Source of the DNA: Paenibacillus faecalis
Lineage (GTDB): Bacteria; Bacillota; Bacilli; Paenibacillales; Paenibacillaceae
DNA length: 64,000 nt
Direction: 5' to 3'
Assembly (NCBI RefSeq): GCF_900289175.1
Contig: NZ_LT985747.1
Span: 2,694,624-2,758,623 of the forward strand
How positions within the stretch are numbered: the stretch's first letter is position 1; each line of letters opens with the position of its first letter. Below the pieces are notes generated by a model that saw nothing but the letters and a program-made list of their open reading frames with translations, made no database searches and was not told where the DNA came from. This document shows positions 63,491-64,000 of this stretch, piece after piece. The position numbers and the translations under genes are program-made.

Positions 63491-64000
63491 CTACCTCATC
63501 ATGACCGTGATGTTAGCGGTTGTGAGAATGATCGTAATTGCCAGAAAAAACATGATGCTAACCGCTGCCAAAGCAGCAAACACATACAGCATCGTTTTGC
63601 CGATCGTCTGCAGGCAGGTGGCAATCGGAGTATCCCCAAGCGGCTGCATTACAGCGGCAGCGATGTTATATATAAGCGCCAGGACCAAAATTTTGATCGC
63701 TGGAAATGCACAAAGAAACAAAATAATGATAACGCCCGCAAGTCCAATTGAATTTTTCACAAGAAGCGAAGCCGAGATCACGGTGTCGGTAGCATCTGCA
63801 AACATTTTTCCGACCACCGGCACAAAGTTTCCGGTCACATACTTGGCGGTACGGACCGCTACACCGTCAGTAACAGAGCTTGTAATTCCCTGCACCGAAA
63901 TCACCCCGAGGAATACGGTCAACAGAACTCCAAGAACCCCCATTCCAATTCCCCGAAGCAGGTTGCCGAGCTGGGTCAGCTTGTACTTATCGGATAGAGA
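63491..64000 (-). CDS. spoIIIAE: Stage III sporulation protein AE (C-terminal part)
   Basis: The frame is open through the right edge (64000) with no start, so this is the last 169 codons of a larger gene. Highly hydrophobic with several membrane helices (GVLLTVFLGVISVQG; IIILFLCAFPAIKILVLALIY; FAALAAVSIMFFLAITII) and the family segment VTGNFVPVVGKMFADATDTV. SpoIIIAE is the multi-pass membrane component of the channel. The upstream spoIIIAA-AD genes lie outside the window. Confidence 0.9.
   Translation of the reverse strand, partial: SLSDKYKLTQLGNLLRGIGMGVLGVLLTVFLGVISVQGITSSVTDGVAVRTAKYVTGNFVPVVGKMFADATDTVISASLLVKNSIGLAGVIIILFLCAFPAIKILVLALIYNIAAAVMQPLGDTPIATCLQTIGKTMLYVFAALAAVSIMFFLAITIILTTANITVMMR

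Noticed and set aside
1..64000. CRISPR arrays, tRNA or rRNA genes
   Set aside because: No regularly spaced direct repeats and no tRNA cloverleaf or rRNA signature sequences were noticed in either strand.

Overview
The window looks like a chromosomal segment of a Paenibacillus-type endospore former (Firmicutes, Paenibacillaceae). The right-hand 45 kb carries the sporulation and core genes in the order usual for Bacillus and Paenibacillus: spoIIIAE-AF-AG-AH, accB-accC, an Asp23/AmaP module, nusB, folD, xseA-xseB, ispA, dxs, tlyA, argR, recN, spoIVB, spo0A, a branched-chain 2-oxoacid dehydrogenase block, lipB, nudF, spoIIM, fur, xerD, deoB, punA, dacF, spoIIAA-AB-sigF, spoVAA-AB-AF, lysA, ppiB. 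Almost all of it is on the minus strand. I cannot fix the species from sequence alone. The many decayed insertion sequences on the left would fit a genome such as P. larvae, but that is a guess.

Region 1-13 kb is AT-rich accessory DNA. From left to right it holds a broken ORF, a lone membrane protein, an IS200-type remnant and a compact minus-strand operon of SPbeta flavour. That operon encodes a protein with homing-endonuclease-associated repeats and a zinc ribbon, a DndB/DGQHR-like protein, and a recombinase-fold repressor like MrpR. Its promoter is covered by two perfect palindromes. Next come a solo MazF-type toxin, a truncated Imm7-type immunity gene, a secreted protein paired with a small cytosolic protein, nested IS3 remnants, and the relic of a peptide-antibiotic locus: an ABC ATPase, a frameshifted ABC-2 permease and a YcaO cyclodehydratase pseudogene interrupted by insertion sequences.

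Region 13-19.6 kb holds a ranthipeptide (SCIFF) precursor that is too short for ordinary ORF calling, its radical-SAM/SPASM maturase, an unknown two-pass membrane protein, two tandem MGT-type glycosyltransferases and an AAA ATPase. A repeat at 19.57-19.64 kb matches one next to the IS200 remnant at 2.4 kb, so the accessory segment seems to end there.

Region 19.7-64 kb is core. The sporulation genes here span initiation (spo0A, under a predicted sigma-H promoter with 0A boxes), forespore sigma-F control (spoIIAA-AB-sigF), engulfment (spoIIM), the feeding-tube complex (spoIIIA), sigma-K checkpoint signalling (spoIVB) and spore channel/germination proteins (spoVAA, AB, AF). Two short genes were recovered on the plus strand: the FtsZ inhibitor mciZ, divergent from nudF, and a Prli42-like single-pass peptide. 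The fatty-acid genes accBC and the oxoacid dehydrogenase/lipB block fit together as precursor and cofactor supply for branched-chain lipids.
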